Assembly (NCBI RefSeq): GCF_004341245.1
Contig: NZ_SLWY01000003.1
Coordinates: forward strand, 186,001-250,000
Origin: Plasticicumulans lactativorans
Lineage (GTDB): Bacteria > Pseudomonadota > Gammaproteobacteria > Competibacterales > Competibacteraceae
Reading direction: 5' to 3'
DNA length: 64,000 nt
Under the pieces are notes generated by a model. That model ran no database searches, had not been told where the DNA came from, and was given only the letters and a program-made list of their open reading frames with translations. A program made the position numbers and the translations under genes. Within the stretch, counting starts at the first letter, position 1, and every line of letters starts with the position of its first letter. Positions 45,868-55,218 of this stretch are shown in pieces.

Positions 45868-47004
45868 TCACTCGGCGTAGCGGGTCATCTCCACGTAGGC
45901 CTGGCCGCGCACCGGGCCGCGGGCATCGCGCCCCTCGACCCGCGCCGCCCCCTCCCAGTAGCGCACGCTGAGGCGCATCTCCTGGTCGGCCACCTTCGGC
46001 GTGAGCTGCAGTTCGAGGGCGGCGGCGGGAACGCGCAGGCGCCAGCGCGCCGGGTAGGCGTCGCCGCTCGCGGGGCTGCTCCAGCGCCCTTCCGGGGTGA
46101 GTTCGACGGCCCCGGCGGCGAGCGGCGTGTAGGTGCCGTCGGCGGCCACCAGCGTGCCCGCGCTGTGGGCGTCGAGGCCGCCGTCGCGCCGGCGCAGGCG
46201 GTAGAACATCAGCTCGCGGCCGTCGTCGAGCTGCACCGCGAACCAGTCCCAGCCGCTCTGCTCGGGGCCGAGGGCGCTGGTGCTCCATTCGCGGTCGAGC
46301 CAGCTCGTGCCGTCGACGGCAACGCGGCGTCCGTCGACGCGCAGCTCGCCGCGGCTCGCCAGGCGCGTCACCGAGTAGTAGTACGAGGCGTTGCCGGGGG
46401 CGGCGCTCTTGCGGCTCAGGCCGGCCTCGCCCTGCAGCACCGGCGCCTTGGCCGGGACGAGTTCGAGCTCGAGCCCGATGTCGTCGTCCTGCGCGCTGAT
46501 GCGCCAGGTACCGCGGGCGGCGTCGGTAAGACGTGCCTCCCAGCGCTCCAGCCACACCTGCGGCGGTGCGGACCCGGCCCCGGCGAGCCCGAGCGCGGCA
46601 CGGGCGAAGCGCTCGACGGCCCGGTGACGGCCGGCGGCCACGTCGGTGAGCGCGAGGTGGCCCATGTAGAACGTGTGCGTGCGCCAGGCGGAATCGTCCG
46701 GCGGCGCGCCGGGGGCGAGCGCGATGCGGAACAGGGTCAGCTGGTAGCCGTACTCGCGGCCGGCGGCGTCGTGCAGGTGGCCGGTGAAGTACCACCACTC
46801 GTTGCGATACCCCGGGTGCGGGCCGTGGTCGGCGGGGAATGTGAACGGACGCGGGACCTCGGCGCGCAGGAAGCCGGCGTCCGCGGTCGCGCCGAGCGCG
46901 CTGGAGACGCTGATCGCCGCTGCCGGCGGCGTCTGCGGGCGCAGCGCGTACAGCGTCGCGGCCATCGCGGTGGCGCCGAGCAGCAGGGCGACGGGCGTGC
47001 GCAT
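45868..47004 (-). CDS. Secreted lipocalin-like (AttH/CrtC-type) protein of an ABC operon
   Basis: The 378-residue protein has a signal-peptide-like or membrane-anchor N-terminus (RTPVALLLGATAMAATLYAL). Motifs of the AttH/hydroxyneurosporene synthase lipocalin-like family follow: FPADHGPHPGYRNEWWYFTGHL near residue 60, GTSWLDREWS near 205 and GWDWFAVQLDDGRELMFYRL near 225. Proteins of this group accompany ABC exporters (AttEFGH type) and may receive or bind a lipophilic ligand in the periplasm. The ATG at 47004 has AGGAG upstream and lies four bases after the permease stop. Confidence 0.85.
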   Translation of the reverse strand: MRTPVALLLGATAMAATLYALRPQTPPAAAISVSSALGATADAGFLRAEVPRPFTFPADHGPHPGYRNEWWYFTGHLHDAAGREYGYQLTLFRIALAPGAPPDDSAWRTHTFYMGHLALTDVAAGRHRAVERFARAALGLAGAGSAPPQVWLERWEARLTDAARGTWRISAQDDDIGLELELVPAKAPVLQGEAGLSRKSAAPGNASYYYSVTRLASRGELRVDGRRVAVDGTSWLDREWSTSALGPEQSGWDWFAVQLDDGRELMFYRLRRRDGGLDAHSAGTLVAADGTYTPLAAGAVELTPEGRWSSPASGDAYPARWRLRVPAAALELQLTPKVADQEMRLSVRYWEGAARVEGRDARGPVRGQAYVEMTRYAE

Positions 47005-47008
47005 GCGT

Positions 47009-49522
47009 TCACTCCTCGCGCAGCGCGGCGGCCGGGCGGCTGTGCGCGAGCCGCCAGCTCGGGTAGACGCCGGCCAGCAGCGCGGCAACGAGGGCGAGCA
47101 GCACGGTCTGCAGCAGCGCGGCGGGGTCGAACGCCCACGGCATGGTCCAGCCGAAGGCGCGGCGGTTGATCACCTCGATCAGCAGCACGCCGATGCCCAG
47201 GCCGAGCGGCAGCGCCAGCAGCCCGGAGGCGAGGCCGAGCACGCCGCATTCGAGGCTGACCAGGCGCCCGAGCTCGGCCGGCGTCAGGCCGAGCGCGCGC
47301 AGCACGGCGAAGTCGCGTGCGCGTTCGAGCTGCAGCGCGAGCAGCGAGCTCAGCACTCCGCAGAACGCCACGCCGACGGCGAGCGCGCGCAGCAGCGCGG
47401 TGATCGTGAAGGTGCGCTCGAACACCGCGAGCGAGAGCGCGAGGATGTCGCGGTTGCCCTGCGTCTTCACCGCCTGCAGCGGTGCCGCCGCGGTTTCCAG
47501 CCGCGCGCGCACTGCCGTCGGGTCGGCGCCCGCGGCGACGAACACGCCGACCGAGCCGATGCGCGTGTCGGCCCAGAAGTGGCCGAGCTGCGCGTGGTCG
47601 AGCAGGATGCGGCCGTGCTCCGAACCGTAGTCGTGGAATACGCCGGCGACCGTGAAGTCGCGCGTGCCGGCATCGGTGGGCAGGCGCAGCGTGGCGCCGG
47701 GGGCGAGCTTCAGGCGGTAGGCGAGGGGCTCCGAGACCAGCACCGCACCGGCGTCGAAGGCCGCCCAGGCACGCTCCGGCGGCCCGTCGCTCAGGCGGTA
47801 GCCGGCACGGGCGGCGGGGGGGAGGGTGGCGGCGATGAGCTGCACCGGCTGCTCGTCGATGCGGGTGTCGAAGCGTCGGTAGGTGGCGATGGCGACGACG
47901 CCGGGGACGGTCCGCCACGCGGCGATCACGGCGGGGGCGAGCGGCACGAAACCGTGTCCGTCGGTGCCCGCCAGCGGCGCCGCGTAGACGTCGGCGCGCA
48001 GCAGGTCTTCGAGCCACAGCGTCACCCCGGCGCGGAAGCTGTCGACCATCAGCGTCACGCCGAGCGCGGCGCCGAACGCCACCGCCAGCGCGGCCGCCGC
48101 CACCGCGGTGCGGCTCAGGTTGCGCCGCAGGTCGCGCACCGCGAGCCGTGCCAGCGGCCCGGTCCGGCGCTCTGCGGACGGGGCGAGCACGGCGGTGAAG
48201 GCGAGCAGCAGCCGCGGCGTGGCGAGCGTCGCGGCGAGCACCAGCAGCAGCAGCGCGCCGAAGCCGCCGGGCAGGCCGTCGCTGCCCGCGAGCACGGCCA
48301 CGGCCGCCGCGCCGAGTGCGGCCGCGCCGAGCAGCAACTGCCGCGACAGGCGTCGCCAGCGGTTTTCGTACTGTGCACGGTTGCTGGCCCGCCCCGGGGC
48401 GGAGCCGGCAGCCTCCCACGCCGGGGCGAGGGCGGCGAGCACGGTGGCACCGAGCCCGAGGGCGGCGCAGCCGGCGAAGACGCCGGGCGGCAGGTGCAGG
48501 CGTGTGTCGACCAGCGGGTAGTAGAGGTCGTTGACGGTGCGCCCGACCAGCGGCACCAGGCGCGCGCCGAGCACGCTGCCGAGCAGCAGGCCGACGGCGG
48601 TGCCGAGCACCCCGAGCGCGGCGGCTTCGAGGAGCACCTGCGCGAGCAGTTCGCGGCGGGTGACACCGAGCGCGCGCAGGCTGCCGAACAGCGCACGCCG
48701 GCGCAGCACCGAGAAGGTCATCGTTTCGTAGATCAGGAAGGTGCCGACCAGCAGCGCGAGCAGGCTCATCGCGGTCAGGTTGAGCTCGAAGGCGGCGGTG
48801 AGACGCTCGCCGGTGCGCGCGCGTGCGCCGGCGGCTTCGAGCGTGACGCCGGGCGGCAGGCGGGCAGCCAGGGCCGTGGCGGCGGCGGCGTCGAGCCGCA
48901 GGTCGATGCGGGTGATGCGATCGCCGAGCCCGAGCAGCACCTGCGCGGTGGCGATGTCAGCGATCACCCAGTCGCCGCTGCCCCCGTCGGCGGCGAACGT
49001 GCCGGCGACGTCGAGCGTGGTGGCGTGCTCGCCGATGCGCACCTCCACGGTGTCGCCCGCGCGCAGGCCGAGCTGCGCCGCGAGTCCGGCGGGCAGCAGG
49101 ATCGCACGCGGGCGCGTGAGCAGGGCGCCGGTATCGACGTCCGCGTCGACGCCGGGCAGGCGCCCGAAGCCGGTTTCGGCAAACGGATCGAAGCCGAGCA
49201 GCCGCAGCCAGCGTCCCGGCGTCGCGACCGGCTGCAGCCAGCCTTCGACGACCGGTGCGGCCTCGTGCAGCCCTGCGTCCACGCGCAGCCTGCGATAGAC
49301 GTCCTGGGCCACGCCGGCCGGGCCCGCGGTGATCGTGTGGGTGGCGCGGCCGCCGAGGCGTTCGAGCGCCTCGTGCAGGCTCAGGCGGGCGCTGTCGGTG
49401 GCGATCGCGACCGCGAGCACCACGGCGACCCCCAGCGCGATGCCGGCGATCGCAAGCACGGGCTGCCAGGGCTGCTGGCGCCATTGCCGCCATCCGGCGC
49501 GCAGCAGCAGCGCCGGCGTCAC
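47009..49522 (-). CDS. Large FtsX/MacB-type ABC transporter permease (AttFG-like)
   Basis: The 837-residue protein has an N-terminal membrane helix (about residues 20-40) and a large periplasmic region. Two FtsX permease units of 3-4 helices each follow (around residues 245-390 and 700-825), with the characteristic LRALGVTRRELLAQ and LRALGLTPAELGRLV. It is probably a lipid or lipoprotein/hydrophobic-ligand mover rather than a classical importer. The start is a GTG at 49522 preceded by AGGAGG and overlapping the ATPase stop (GTGA); the open frame continues upstream within the ATPase gene. Confidence 0.85.
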   Translation of the reverse strand: MTPALLLRAGWRQWRQQPWQPVLAIAGIALGVAVVLAVAIATDSARLSLHEALERLGGRATHTITAGPAGVAQDVYRRLRVDAGLHEAAPVVEGWLQPVATPGRWLRLLGFDPFAETGFGRLPGVDADVDTGALLTRPRAILLPAGLAAQLGLRAGDTVEVRIGEHATTLDVAGTFAADGGSGDWVIADIATAQVLLGLGDRITRIDLRLDAAAATALAARLPPGVTLEAAGARARTGERLTAAFELNLTAMSLLALLVGTFLIYETMTFSVLRRRALFGSLRALGVTRRELLAQVLLEAAALGVLGTAVGLLLGSVLGARLVPLVGRTVNDLYYPLVDTRLHLPPGVFAGCAALGLGATVLAALAPAWEAAGSAPGRASNRAQYENRWRRLSRQLLLGAAALGAAAVAVLAGSDGLPGGFGALLLLVLAATLATPRLLLAFTAVLAPSAERRTGPLARLAVRDLRRNLSRTAVAAAALAVAFGAALGVTLMVDSFRAGVTLWLEDLLRADVYAAPLAGTDGHGFVPLAPAVIAAWRTVPGVVAIATYRRFDTRIDEQPVQLIAATLPPAARAGYRLSDGPPERAWAAFDAGAVLVSEPLAYRLKLAPGATLRLPTDAGTRDFTVAGVFHDYGSEHGRILLDHAQLGHFWADTRIGSVGVFVAAGADPTAVRARLETAAAPLQAVKTQGNRDILALSLAVFERTFTITALLRALAVGVAFCGVLSSLLALQLERARDFAVLRALGLTPAELGRLVSLECGVLGLASGLLALPLGLGIGVLLIEVINRRAFGWTMPWAFDPAALLQTVLLALVAALLAGVYPSWRLAHSRPAAALREE

Positions 49523-50232
49523 CGCTCCTCCTCGCACAGGCGGCCATCGACGAGATGCAGGCGGCGGTCGGCGCGTGCGGCGACTTCCGCGCTGTGGGTG
49601 ACGATCAGGCAGGCGCCGCCCCCTGCACCGCACAGACCGAACAGGAGGTCGAGCACCTGCGCGCCGGTGGCGCCGTCGAGGTTGCCGGTGGGCTCATCGG
49701 CGAGCACCACCGCGGGGCGGTGCGCCACGGCGCGCGCCACCGCGACCCGCTGCTGCTCGCCGCCCGACAACTCGCCGGGGAAACGTGCGCGGGCCTCCAC
49801 AAGGCCGACCGCCGCGAGCAGTTCGTCGACGCGCGCGGCGGCCGCGGCCCGCGGCCACGTGTTAAGTTCGAGCGCGAGGCCGATGTTCTCTGCGACGGTG
49901 AGCGTCGGTACCAGATTGAAGGCCTGGAACACGATGCCGATGCGATGGCGGCGCAACAGGGTGCGCTCGCGCTCGGCGAGGGCCGTGATCGCCTGTCCCG
50001 CCACGTATACGACCCCTGCGTCGGGCAGGTCGATGCCGGCGACGAGATTCAGCAGGGTGGACTTGCCCGAGCCCGACGGGCCGAGCAAGGCGACGCTCTC
50101 GCCTGCCCCGATGGCGGCGCTGACGCCGGCCAGCAGTTCGCGCCGCCGCTCACCTTCGGTGACGTGGTGTGCGACCTGCTCGATGACGACGGCGAAAGAC
50201 GGCGGACTGGCTGTGATCGATGGAAGGGCCAT
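49519..50232 (-). CDS. ABC transporter ATP-binding protein (LolD/MacB type)
   Basis: The 237-residue ATPase has Walker A GPSGSGKSTLLN near residue 49, Q-loop FQAFNLVPTLTVAENI, signature LSGGEQQRVAVARA near 150, Walker B VVLADEPTGNLD near 170 and switch His in VTHSAEVAARA. The LVPTLTVAENI and EPTGNLD patterns place it with LolD/MacB/AttE partners of FtsX-type permeases. It is the first gene of the three-gene minus-strand operon. Confidence 0.9.
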   Translation of the reverse strand: MALPSITASPPSFAVVIEQVAHHVTEGERRRELLAGVSAAIGAGESVALLGPSGSGKSTLLNLVAGIDLPDAGVVYVAGQAITALAERERTLLRRHRIGIVFQAFNLVPTLTVAENIGLALELNTWPRAAAAARVDELLAAVGLVEARARFPGELSGGEQQRVAVARAVAHRPAVVLADEPTGNLDGATGAQVLDLLFGLCGAGGGACLIVTHSAEVAARADRRLHLVDGRLCEEER

Positions 50233-50410
50233 AATTGTAAAGTTTCCCGAACGTACCGGTCGTGATCTTCCCGGCGCGATGGCGCAGCGGCATGGAAGTC
50301 GTTGACGGAAACAGCATTTAACTGCCCGGCGTCACGGCTCCGGGTCGACACCTCCTGCGGGCGCTTGGCACACTGCCGCCCACTCAACGTTTGATGGATG
50401 GGGTACCACG

Positions 50411-51061
50411 ATGATGCACTCGGGCAGGACACCACTGAGCCGTATCGCACTGGCTGCAGCAATAGGGACGACACTCGCCGGATGCGCGGGTTCACCGGAC
50501 CTGCCGACCCTGCCCACGACGGCCAACTACGGGTCCAGCACGACCGATCCCGCGAAGTATCAGTACCTGATCGGTCCCGGCGACAGCGTGCAGATCTTCG
50601 TGTGGCGCAACCCGGAAGTGTCGCAGAGCGTGACCGTGCGCCCGGACGGCAAGATCACCACCCCCCTGGTCGAGGACCTCCCGGCGACGGGCAAGACACC
50701 CACCCAGCTTGCCCGCGACATCGAGAAGGTGCTGGAAACCTATATTCGCCAGCCGATCGTGACCGTCATCATGGGGGGCTTCGGCGGGCCCTACAGTGAG
50801 CAGATCCGCGTGGTCGGCGAGGCGGCGCGGCCCCAGGCCCTGCCGTACCGCGAGAAGATGACGCTGCTCGACGTGATGATCCAGGTGGGTGGCCTGACGC
50901 AGTTCGCCAGCGGCAACCAGGCCAAGATCGTGCGGCTGGTCGACGGTCAGCAGAAGCAGTTCGTGGTGCGCATCGACGACCTGCTGAAGGATGGCGACAT
51001 CACCGCCAACATCGACATGCTGCCCGGCGACGTCCTGATCGTTCCTGAATCGTGGCTGTAA
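50411..51061 (+). CDS. XrtA/PEP-CTERM system exopolysaccharide export lipoprotein (Wza/Poly_export family)
   Basis: The 216-residue protein has a lipoprotein signal (LAAAIGTTLAGCAG, lipobox LAGC with Cys at about 25). A Poly_export/SLBB region follows: YLIGPGDSVQIFVWRNPEVSQSVTVRPDG, and a second beta-grasp segment IRVVGEAARPQALPYREKMTLLDVM. It is an outer-membrane secretin-like polysaccharide export protein of the short form found in XrtA clusters. It heads the cluster, followed by the chain-length gene after 36 bases. The 178-base gap before it shows no convincing promoter. Confidence 0.9.
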   Translation: MMHSGRTPLSRIALAAAIGTTLAGCAGSPDLPTLPTTANYGSSTTDPAKYQYLIGPGDSVQIFVWRNPEVSQSVTVRPDGKITTPLVEDLPATGKTPTQLARDIEKVLETYIRQPIVTVIMGGFGGPYSEQIRVVGEAARPQALPYREKMTLLDVMIQVGGLTQFASGNQAKIVRLVDGQQKQFVVRIDDLLKDGDITANIDMLPGDVLIVPESWL

Positions 51062-51097
51062 GCAGCCTCCGCGCGCCCTCCTGATCGGTATTTGTAT

Positions 51098-52696
51098 ATG
51101 CATGACATCGTTGAGCAGCTTCTGGGCTATCTGCGTGGCATCTGGCGTTATCGCTGGTATGCGCTCGGGCTCGCATGGATCGTCTGCATCGCCGGCTGGG
51201 TGGGGGTGCAGCGTCTGCCCGACCAGTTCGAGGCGTCGGCACGCGTCTATGTCGACACGCAGTCGATCCTGCGCCCACTGCTGCGCGGGCTCACCGTCGA
51301 CGTGAACACCGACTCGCAGGTGCAGTTGATGACGCGTACCCTGTTGAGCCGGCCGAATCTGGAGAAGGTCGCGCGCATGACCGACCTCGATCTGAAGGCG
51401 CGTGACACCAAGCAGATGGACGAACTCATCGACGGGCTCGCGAAGAACATCTCGCTGCGCAGCGCCGGTCGCGAGAACCTGTATTCGATCGTCTATCAGG
51501 ATCGTGACCCGCAGTTTGCGAAGAAGGTCGTGCAGTCTCTGCTCACGATCTTCGTCGAGAACGCACTGGGCGAGACCCGGCAGGATTCCGACAGCGCGCA
51601 GCGCTTCCTCGACAAACAGATCGCCGAATATGAAGCGCGCCTGCTCGCGGCCGAGGAGCGGGTGAAGACCTTCAAGCGTCAGAACGTCGGTGTCATGCCC
51701 GACTCCGGACAGGACCACTATGCGCGCATGCAGACGCTCAGTGGTCAACTGGCTGCGGCACGCCTGGAGTTGCGCGAATCCGAACAACGGCGTGATGCCT
51801 TGAGCCAACAGATCGAAGGCGAACTGCCGACTTTCGGCTACGGCAATCGCTCGCCTGCGGCCGACCCCAAGCGTGCCAATATCACATTGCCGGTGGATGC
51901 GCGTATCCAAGGGATGCAGGAACGCCTGGATCAACTGCTGCTGCAATTCACGGACAAGCACCCTGATGTGATCGCCGTGCGTCAGACCCTCGCGGATCTG
52001 AAGAAGCAGAGGGATGCGGAGATGGCAGAAATCACCAGATCGATGACCGCCACGGCATCCGCCGAGAACGACGGGAACGGAATGCCGGTTCCCGCCGGTG
52101 TCAGCAATCCTCTTTACCAGCAGCTCAAACTGACGCTCAGCCAGGAAGAGGCGAACATCGCAGCCATCAAGGTGCGTGTGCAGGAGTACGAATCCCGACT
52201 GACCGAGATGCAGAAGCTCGTCAACAGCGTTCCCGAGATCGAAGCACAATTGAAGGCGCTGAACCGCGATTACGAAGTGACACGGCAAAATTACGACCAA
52301 CTTCTGGCCCGGCGGGAGTCGGCGCGTCTGTCACAGCAGGCGGGGCAGACCAACGAGGACATCCGTTTCAAGGTGATCGATCCGCCGCGCGTGCCGAACA
52401 CGCCGACCGGCCCCAATCGGCTTGCACTGATGACCACGGTGTTCGTCGCCGGGCTCGGTGCCGGTCTGGTGTTGGCCTTCCTGATGTCGCAACTGCGGCC
52501 TACCTTCGACAACCGCCGCATTCTCACGGAGATCACCAGTCTGCCCGTCCTCGGTTCCGTCAGCATGATCGTTTCGCCTCAAGTCCTGCGGCGCCAGAAG
52601 ATCGGGTTGATCAGTTACGCTGGTATAGGTGCGATGCTGGTGATCGTTTATGCCGGTCTCGCGGTGGCGCAGGCCACCGGTTACCGGTTCCTTTGA
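51098..52696 (+). CDS. XrtA system polysaccharide chain-length determinant (Wzz-like)
   Basis: The 532-residue inner-membrane protein has an N-terminal helix (about residues 22-42), a Wzz domain, and a long central coiled-coil region (residues ~170-400; KRFLDKQIAEYEARLLAAEERVK, MQERLDQLLLQFTDKHPDVIAVR). Two C-terminal hydrophobic segments (about 445-468 and 508-528) complete the PEP-CTERM chain-length pattern. It regulates polymer length and contacts the neighbouring BY-kinase, which here is a separate protein. ATG 51098 is favoured over a TTG six bases upstream. Confidence 0.9.
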   Translation: MHDIVEQLLGYLRGIWRYRWYALGLAWIVCIAGWVGVQRLPDQFEASARVYVDTQSILRPLLRGLTVDVNTDSQVQLMTRTLLSRPNLEKVARMTDLDLKARDTKQMDELIDGLAKNISLRSAGRENLYSIVYQDRDPQFAKKVVQSLLTIFVENALGETRQDSDSAQRFLDKQIAEYEARLLAAEERVKTFKRQNVGVMPDSGQDHYARMQTLSGQLAAARLELRESEQRRDALSQQIEGELPTFGYGNRSPAADPKRANITLPVDARIQGMQERLDQLLLQFTDKHPDVIAVRQTLADLKKQRDAEMAEITRSMTATASAENDGNGMPVPAGVSNPLYQQLKLTLSQEEANIAAIKVRVQEYESRLTEMQKLVNSVPEIEAQLKALNRDYEVTRQNYDQLLARRESARLSQQAGQTNEDIRFKVIDPPRVPNTPTGPNRLALMTTVFVAGLGAGLVLAFLMSQLRPTFDNRRILTEITSLPVLGSVSMIVSPQVLRRQKIGLISYAGIGAMLVIVYAGLAVAQATGYRFL

Positions 52697-52714
52697 CGGA
52701 CCGAGGATGGACTG

Positions 52715-53668
52715 ATGGATACCATCGAGAAAGCAATCGAACGCCTGTCGGCTCGCAAATCACCCGCAGTCGAAGGAAATGTGGCGCGTGCCGCTGCCGA
52801 ACCGGTGATCGAAACGCGCCCGCCGATGGCTGCGTCGCAACCGGCCTCTGTGAACTCGTCTGCCCCGACCCCGCGACTCGATACCAACAACGTGGCGAGT
52901 CGCGTGGCCATCCGCCGTACCCGACGCTCGGTCACGCTCGACCTGCAACGCATCCGTGATGCCGGCATGGTAGTTCCTGACGGTAACCGTAGCCGCATCA
53001 AGGAGGAATACCGCCATATCAAGCGCCCGCTGCTGGCGAATGCGGCTGGCAAAGGAGCCGCGATCAACGAGAACTCCAACCTGATCATGGTGACGAGTTC
53101 GCAACCCGGCGAGGGCAAGACATTCACTTCGATCAATCTGGCGCTCAGTATGGCCACCGAGCGTGACCGGACGGTACTGCTGGTCGATGCCGACGTGTTG
53201 AAGCCGAGCGTGTCGAAGTTCTTCGGAATCGACAACGGTCCGGGGCTCGTCGACTTCCTGATCGACGACAACATTGATCTGTCCGAGGTTCTGGTCGAAA
53301 CCAACATCCCGTCGCTGGTTCTATTGCCAGCGGGTAATTCGCACCACCTGTCGACCGAACTGCTCGCGTCCGAGAACATGCGCCAACTCGCTCGGGAAAT
53401 GAGTCAGCGCTATGCCGACCGCATCATCGTGATGGACTCGCCTCCCTTGCTGGCAACTACCGAAGCAAGTGTTCTCGCCAGCCTGGTCGGACAAGTCGTG
53501 ATGGTGGTGGAGGCGGAGCGCACTCGGCAGTCGATGGTGCGCGAGGCCTTGGCGCTGCTTGATCCGGACATGACGGTGGGATTCGTGCTCAACAAATCCC
53601 GTGGCACACTCGGCAATGATTACTATGGACCTTACTATTACGGATATGGCGAACCGAGCCGTGAGTGA
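52715..53668 (+). CDS. XrtA-associated bacterial tyrosine autokinase (CpsD/Wzc-kinase-like)
   Basis: The 317-residue cytoplasmic BY-kinase has Walker A SSQPGEGKTFTSINLALSMA near residue 128, Walker A' LLVDADVLKPS near 153 and Walker B IIVMDSPPLL near 238. It ends in a tyrosine cluster YYGPYYYGYG (autophosphorylation tail) just before the stop. Such kinases control polymerisation through cycles of tail phosphorylation with the chain-length protein. The DNA for the Tyr tail overlaps the start of the next gene. Confidence 0.92.
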   Translation: MDTIEKAIERLSARKSPAVEGNVARAAAEPVIETRPPMAASQPASVNSSAPTPRLDTNNVASRVAIRRTRRSVTLDLQRIRDAGMVVPDGNRSRIKEEYRHIKRPLLANAAGKGAAINENSNLIMVTSSQPGEGKTFTSINLALSMATERDRTVLLVDADVLKPSVSKFFGIDNGPGLVDFLIDDNIDLSEVLVETNIPSLVLLPAGNSHHLSTELLASENMRQLAREMSQRYADRIIVMDSPPLLATTEASVLASLVGQVVMVVEAERTRQSMVREALALLDPDMTVGFVLNKSRGTLGNDYYGPYYYGYGEPSRE

Positions 53669-55214
53669 GTGGAAATCGAGGATGGGGGGGGCGGCCGCGT
53701 TGGTGGGTGCTGCCGCGGGATTGGTGGCATTCGGTGGCGCGACAGACGCTTGGGCCGCAGACTGGAAGGCTCAGCCGTTCGTGTCCGTATCGGGCATTCT
53801 CAGTGACAACGTCGATCAATTGCCAAGAGGAGAGGAAAATGGCGATTTTGTGATTGAGGTTCGACCGGGCATTTCGTTACGCGGTACCGGTGGTCGCGTC
53901 GATCTGGGACTCGACTACGAAGCGCAGGGAACTTTTTATACTGATAACTCAGACCTCTCATCATTCACCAACCGGCTCAACTTTTTTTCGACGACCGAGC
54001 TTGTCGAAGAGCGACTGTTTGTTGATGTGGGTGCCAATTACTTCCAGACGGCGAACAGTCCAGGGGTAAATGCGTCGTTGGATTCCCTGCTTGCCGACGG
54101 CACTTACTCCAATGTCGGTTCGGCGCGTATCAGTCCGCGCTGGCGCGAGCGCTTCGGCAGTTTCGCTGAGTCCGACCTTACCTTGCTCTATGCGCTGACG
54201 CGTTTCGAAAACAGCACGGCAAGTGATAGCGACATTAGCTCTGCCAGTTGGAACATCAAAAGCGGTGATGGCGCGACGCGCCTGCAGTGGTCACTTGACC
54301 TCGATCGCGAAGTGACCAGTTACTCCGGCAATACGCCGAGTGACTCGTCGAACTCTGCGGAAGCCAACACCAGTTACGCCATTTCCGACGACTGGGCCGT
54401 ACTTGCGCGCTGGGGCTATACTCAGGATAACATCAGCGATCTTAACAATATCATCGAGAACGGCGCATACTGGAGCGGTGGTCTGCGCTGGTCGCCCAGT
54501 CGCAAGGTCAGTGCAGCGGCATGGTATGGCAGAAAGGACCAAGAGTACACGCTTGATTTGAAACCGACCGAGCGCACGACATTTCATCTTGGTTTCTCTG
54601 ATCGTGCGGTTGGTGAGGACTCCGGGCCGCGCTGGAACATGGACTTTTCACATCGTACGGCGTATTCGTCCTGGGGGGCTAGTTACATTGACGAAGTGAC
54701 CAATGTTCAGCAGCTCACGGCAAATACGAACGGTCTGATTTCCTTTCTCGATCCGGCGACCGGGCAGACCATGTTTTTTGATCCTGTGACCGGACGCCTG
54801 TTGAATCGTCAAGAGACCTTCACGTTACGCGACGGCAGTTTTGAGCGCAAACGGTTTCAGCTCAACTCGAGTTATGAGAAAGGTCGCAGCCTGGTCTATG
54901 GCAGTATTTACCAGGAACAGCGCGACTTCCTGAGCGGCGATGCCGCTCAGGAGAAATCGCTGGGTTTCAATTTGAGTTGGTCCTGGCGCTTCGCACCGCG
55001 CACGCGTTCGGTCGTCAGCACCGAATGGGAGCGCACCTCCAGCAGCGATGGTGCCACCGACGGCGATCTCCTGGTCGGAACCATCGGAGTGACGCATCAG
55101 CTCGCGGCCGATGTCGACGGATTGCTGGAATACAAGCATTCGCGCAGCGACGTCGATTCCGACCTGGGCTACGACGAAAACCGCCTCACCATGACCATCA
55201 ACATGAGGTTCTGA
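53646..55214 (+). CDS. XrtA cluster outer-membrane beta-barrel-like protein (TIGR03016 type)
   Basis: The ~522-residue protein has a signal peptide (GGAAALVGAAAGLVAFGG...AWAADW). Many alternating beta strands rich in Tyr/Trp/Ser/Asp follow, and it ends in Arg-Phe (TMTINMRF), the Phe terminus typical of outer-membrane barrels. It matches the PEP-CTERM-associated hypothetical family TIGR03016 by position and features; it is probably an outer-membrane component of exopolysaccharide secretion. The start is uncertain: ATG 53646 (chosen), GTG 53661 that overlaps the kinase stop, or ATG 53682. GC content is visibly lower than the neighbours from ~53.6 to 55.2 kb. Confidence 0.8.
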   Translation: MANRAVSEWKSRMGGAAALVGAAAGLVAFGGATDAWAADWKAQPFVSVSGILSDNVDQLPRGEENGDFVIEVRPGISLRGTGGRVDLGLDYEAQGTFYTDNSDLSSFTNRLNFFSTTELVEERLFVDVGANYFQTANSPGVNASLDSLLADGTYSNVGSARISPRWRERFGSFAESDLTLLYALTRFENSTASDSDISSASWNIKSGDGATRLQWSLDLDREVTSYSGNTPSDSSNSAEANTSYAISDDWAVLARWGYTQDNISDLNNIIENGAYWSGGLRWSPSRKVSAAAWYGRKDQEYTLDLKPTERTTFHLGFSDRAVGEDSGPRWNMDFSHRTAYSSWGASYIDEVTNVQQLTANTNGLISFLDPATGQTMFFDPVTGRLLNRQETFTLRDGSFERKRFQLNSSYEKGRSLVYGSIYQEQRDFLSGDAAQEKSLGFNLSWSWRFAPRTRSVVSTEWERTSSSDGATDGDLLVGTIGVTHQLAADVDGLLEYKHSRSDVDSDLGYDENRLTMTINMRF

Positions 55215-55218
55215 AGGC

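Noticed and set aside
50231-50245. TACAAT one base before the ABC ATPase ATG (minus strand) as a -10 element
   Set aside because: The transcription start would fall inside the coding region, no alternative downstream start codon exists, and no -35 is found at 16-18 bases.
50368-50386. TGGCAC near 50368 as a sigma-54 promoter for the XrtA cluster
   Set aside because: The -12 TTGC element is missing and the GG-GC spacing is off; only the -24-like half is present.
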